Source: Tretioscincus oriximinensis
Taxonomy: Eukaryota; Chordata; Lepidosauria; Squamata; Gymnophthalmidae
Reading direction: 5' to 3'
Length of the DNA stretch: 64,000 bases
Assembly: GCA_022410635.1 (NCBI GenBank)
Contig: JAJVDF010000017.1
Span: forward strand, 322,016-386,015
Shown here: positions 63,478 through 64,000 of the stretch, one piece after another
Position numbering within the stretch: the first letter of the stretch is position 1
Layout of the letters: every line of letters starts with the position of its first letter
The notes under the pieces: generated by a model
Told to the model about the DNA's origin: nothing
Databases searched by the model: none
The model's input: the letters and a program-made list of their open reading frames with translations, nothing else
Translations under genes and position numbers: made by a program

Positions 63478-63860
63478 GAATAGAGCCACAAAAAGCTATA
63501 CTACTACAATCATGGATAAGATTTAAGGTGCCTCCTCACGCTGAATTTTTACCATGATGGTACCTACATCATGCAGGAACCGCCCTACGTAGTCACGCCA
63601 GTTCAGCTCTCCCCGGAATATGCTGTAGCTGCTTCTTTCCGATTCCACAGGGAAAAGCNTGTTCTCCTATGCAAGCAACCTGACCATGTACTGCACCACT
63701 GCAGGATCGGCTGGCTGACATGCGTGGTACGGACTGCCTTCCTCTCCTCTTGTCAGTCCCATGGAGATTATGCAGGTAGGTGGAGATGAAGGAAAACCTG
63801 CAATCATTTTTCAGATTGGTGGTTTAAACTCGTGGTCAATTGATTCATATTATTTAAAAA
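63478..63860. other. No gene or recognised repeat
   Basis: The frame at 63571-63789 contains an N and has no domain. Nothing else was seen. Confidence 0.4.
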
Positions 63861-63932
63861 TTCTAGCAAGGTTTGTACTCGAAAAGCTCCNGCTGTTGAC
63901 CTTCTTCTAGTTGGTCTCTAAAGTTCTACAGG
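63861..63932 (+). repeat. Penelope-associated tail repeat, truncated
   Basis: TACTCGAAAAGCTCCNGCTG and TAGTTGGTCTCTAAAGTTCT, ACAGG match the series at 13539 and 15347. It is cut by the SINE that follows. Confidence 0.45.
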
Positions 63933-63937
63933 AAGAA

Positions 63938-64000
63938 GAGAAGAAGAAGAACTTGGTTCTTACACCCTGCTTTTCTCACCTTTCAAAGGGACTCAAAGCG
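63938..64000 (-). mobile_element. tRNA-derived SINE family B, running off the window
   Basis: GAGAAGAAGAAGAACTTGG, TTCTTACACCCTGCTTTTC, TCACCTTTCAAAGGGACTC and AAAGCG, the 3' end in antisense, almost identical to the start of 48903-49213. Confidence 0.8.

Overview
The window is non-coding, repeat-dense vertebrate DNA. The best fit is a squamate reptile (lizard or gecko type). The reasons are CR1 LINE copies of two subfamilies, L2-like LINE tails, two families of tRNA-derived SINEs with long 3' tails (one resembling the Sauria SINEs), a Penelope-like element, and hAT, Tc1/mariner and Harbinger-type non-autonomous DNA transposons. I found no exon, RNA gene or open frame of a host protein that I can support. 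The few convincing coding frames are decayed retroelement proteins: the C-terminus of a Penelope-like element at the left edge, a CR1 reverse transcriptase at 19.2-21.5 kb, and L2-type C-termini at about 4.8 and 27.8 kb. The window is therefore an intergenic stretch or part of a very long intron. Scattered single N bases and one run of about 60 Ns (59328-59386) indicate a draft assembly.

Layout. 0-6 kb: Penelope-like fragment, three CR1 tails, one L2 end, and a first copy of a family with TGATGTCACTTCC boxes. 6.8-11 kb: a near-perfect palindrome, then two related hAT miniature elements, one inserted in a CR1 and the other in a SINE, each with an exact 8-bp target duplication. 11-18.6 kb: mostly unassigned, with L2, CR1 and Penelope-associated tails. 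18.6-22 kb: two CR1 copies head to head, the longer holding the reverse-transcriptase region and two internal tandem duplications. 22-25 kb: an unclassified element with TAGGCCCT ends, a mariner miniature element carrying a 42-bp GC-rich array, and three SINEs in a row. 25-34 kb: sparse repeats, including an L1-like insertion with a 16-bp target duplication. 34-40 kb: a mariner miniature element, a palindromic element, and a CR1 split cleanly by a Harbinger-type element. 40-64 kb: CR1 and SINE copies, several palindromic elements, a possible LTR remnant near 55 kb, a hAT element near 63 kb, and a SINE that runs off the right edge.

Nothing acts together as a gene system. The interest lies in nested insertions that date one another, foldback DNA, arrays of CRE-like and ETS-like motifs carried by repeats, a GIY-YIG endonuclease fragment, and ribozyme-like motifs in Penelope-associated tails. 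Family names below were assigned by reading the sequence, without a database search.
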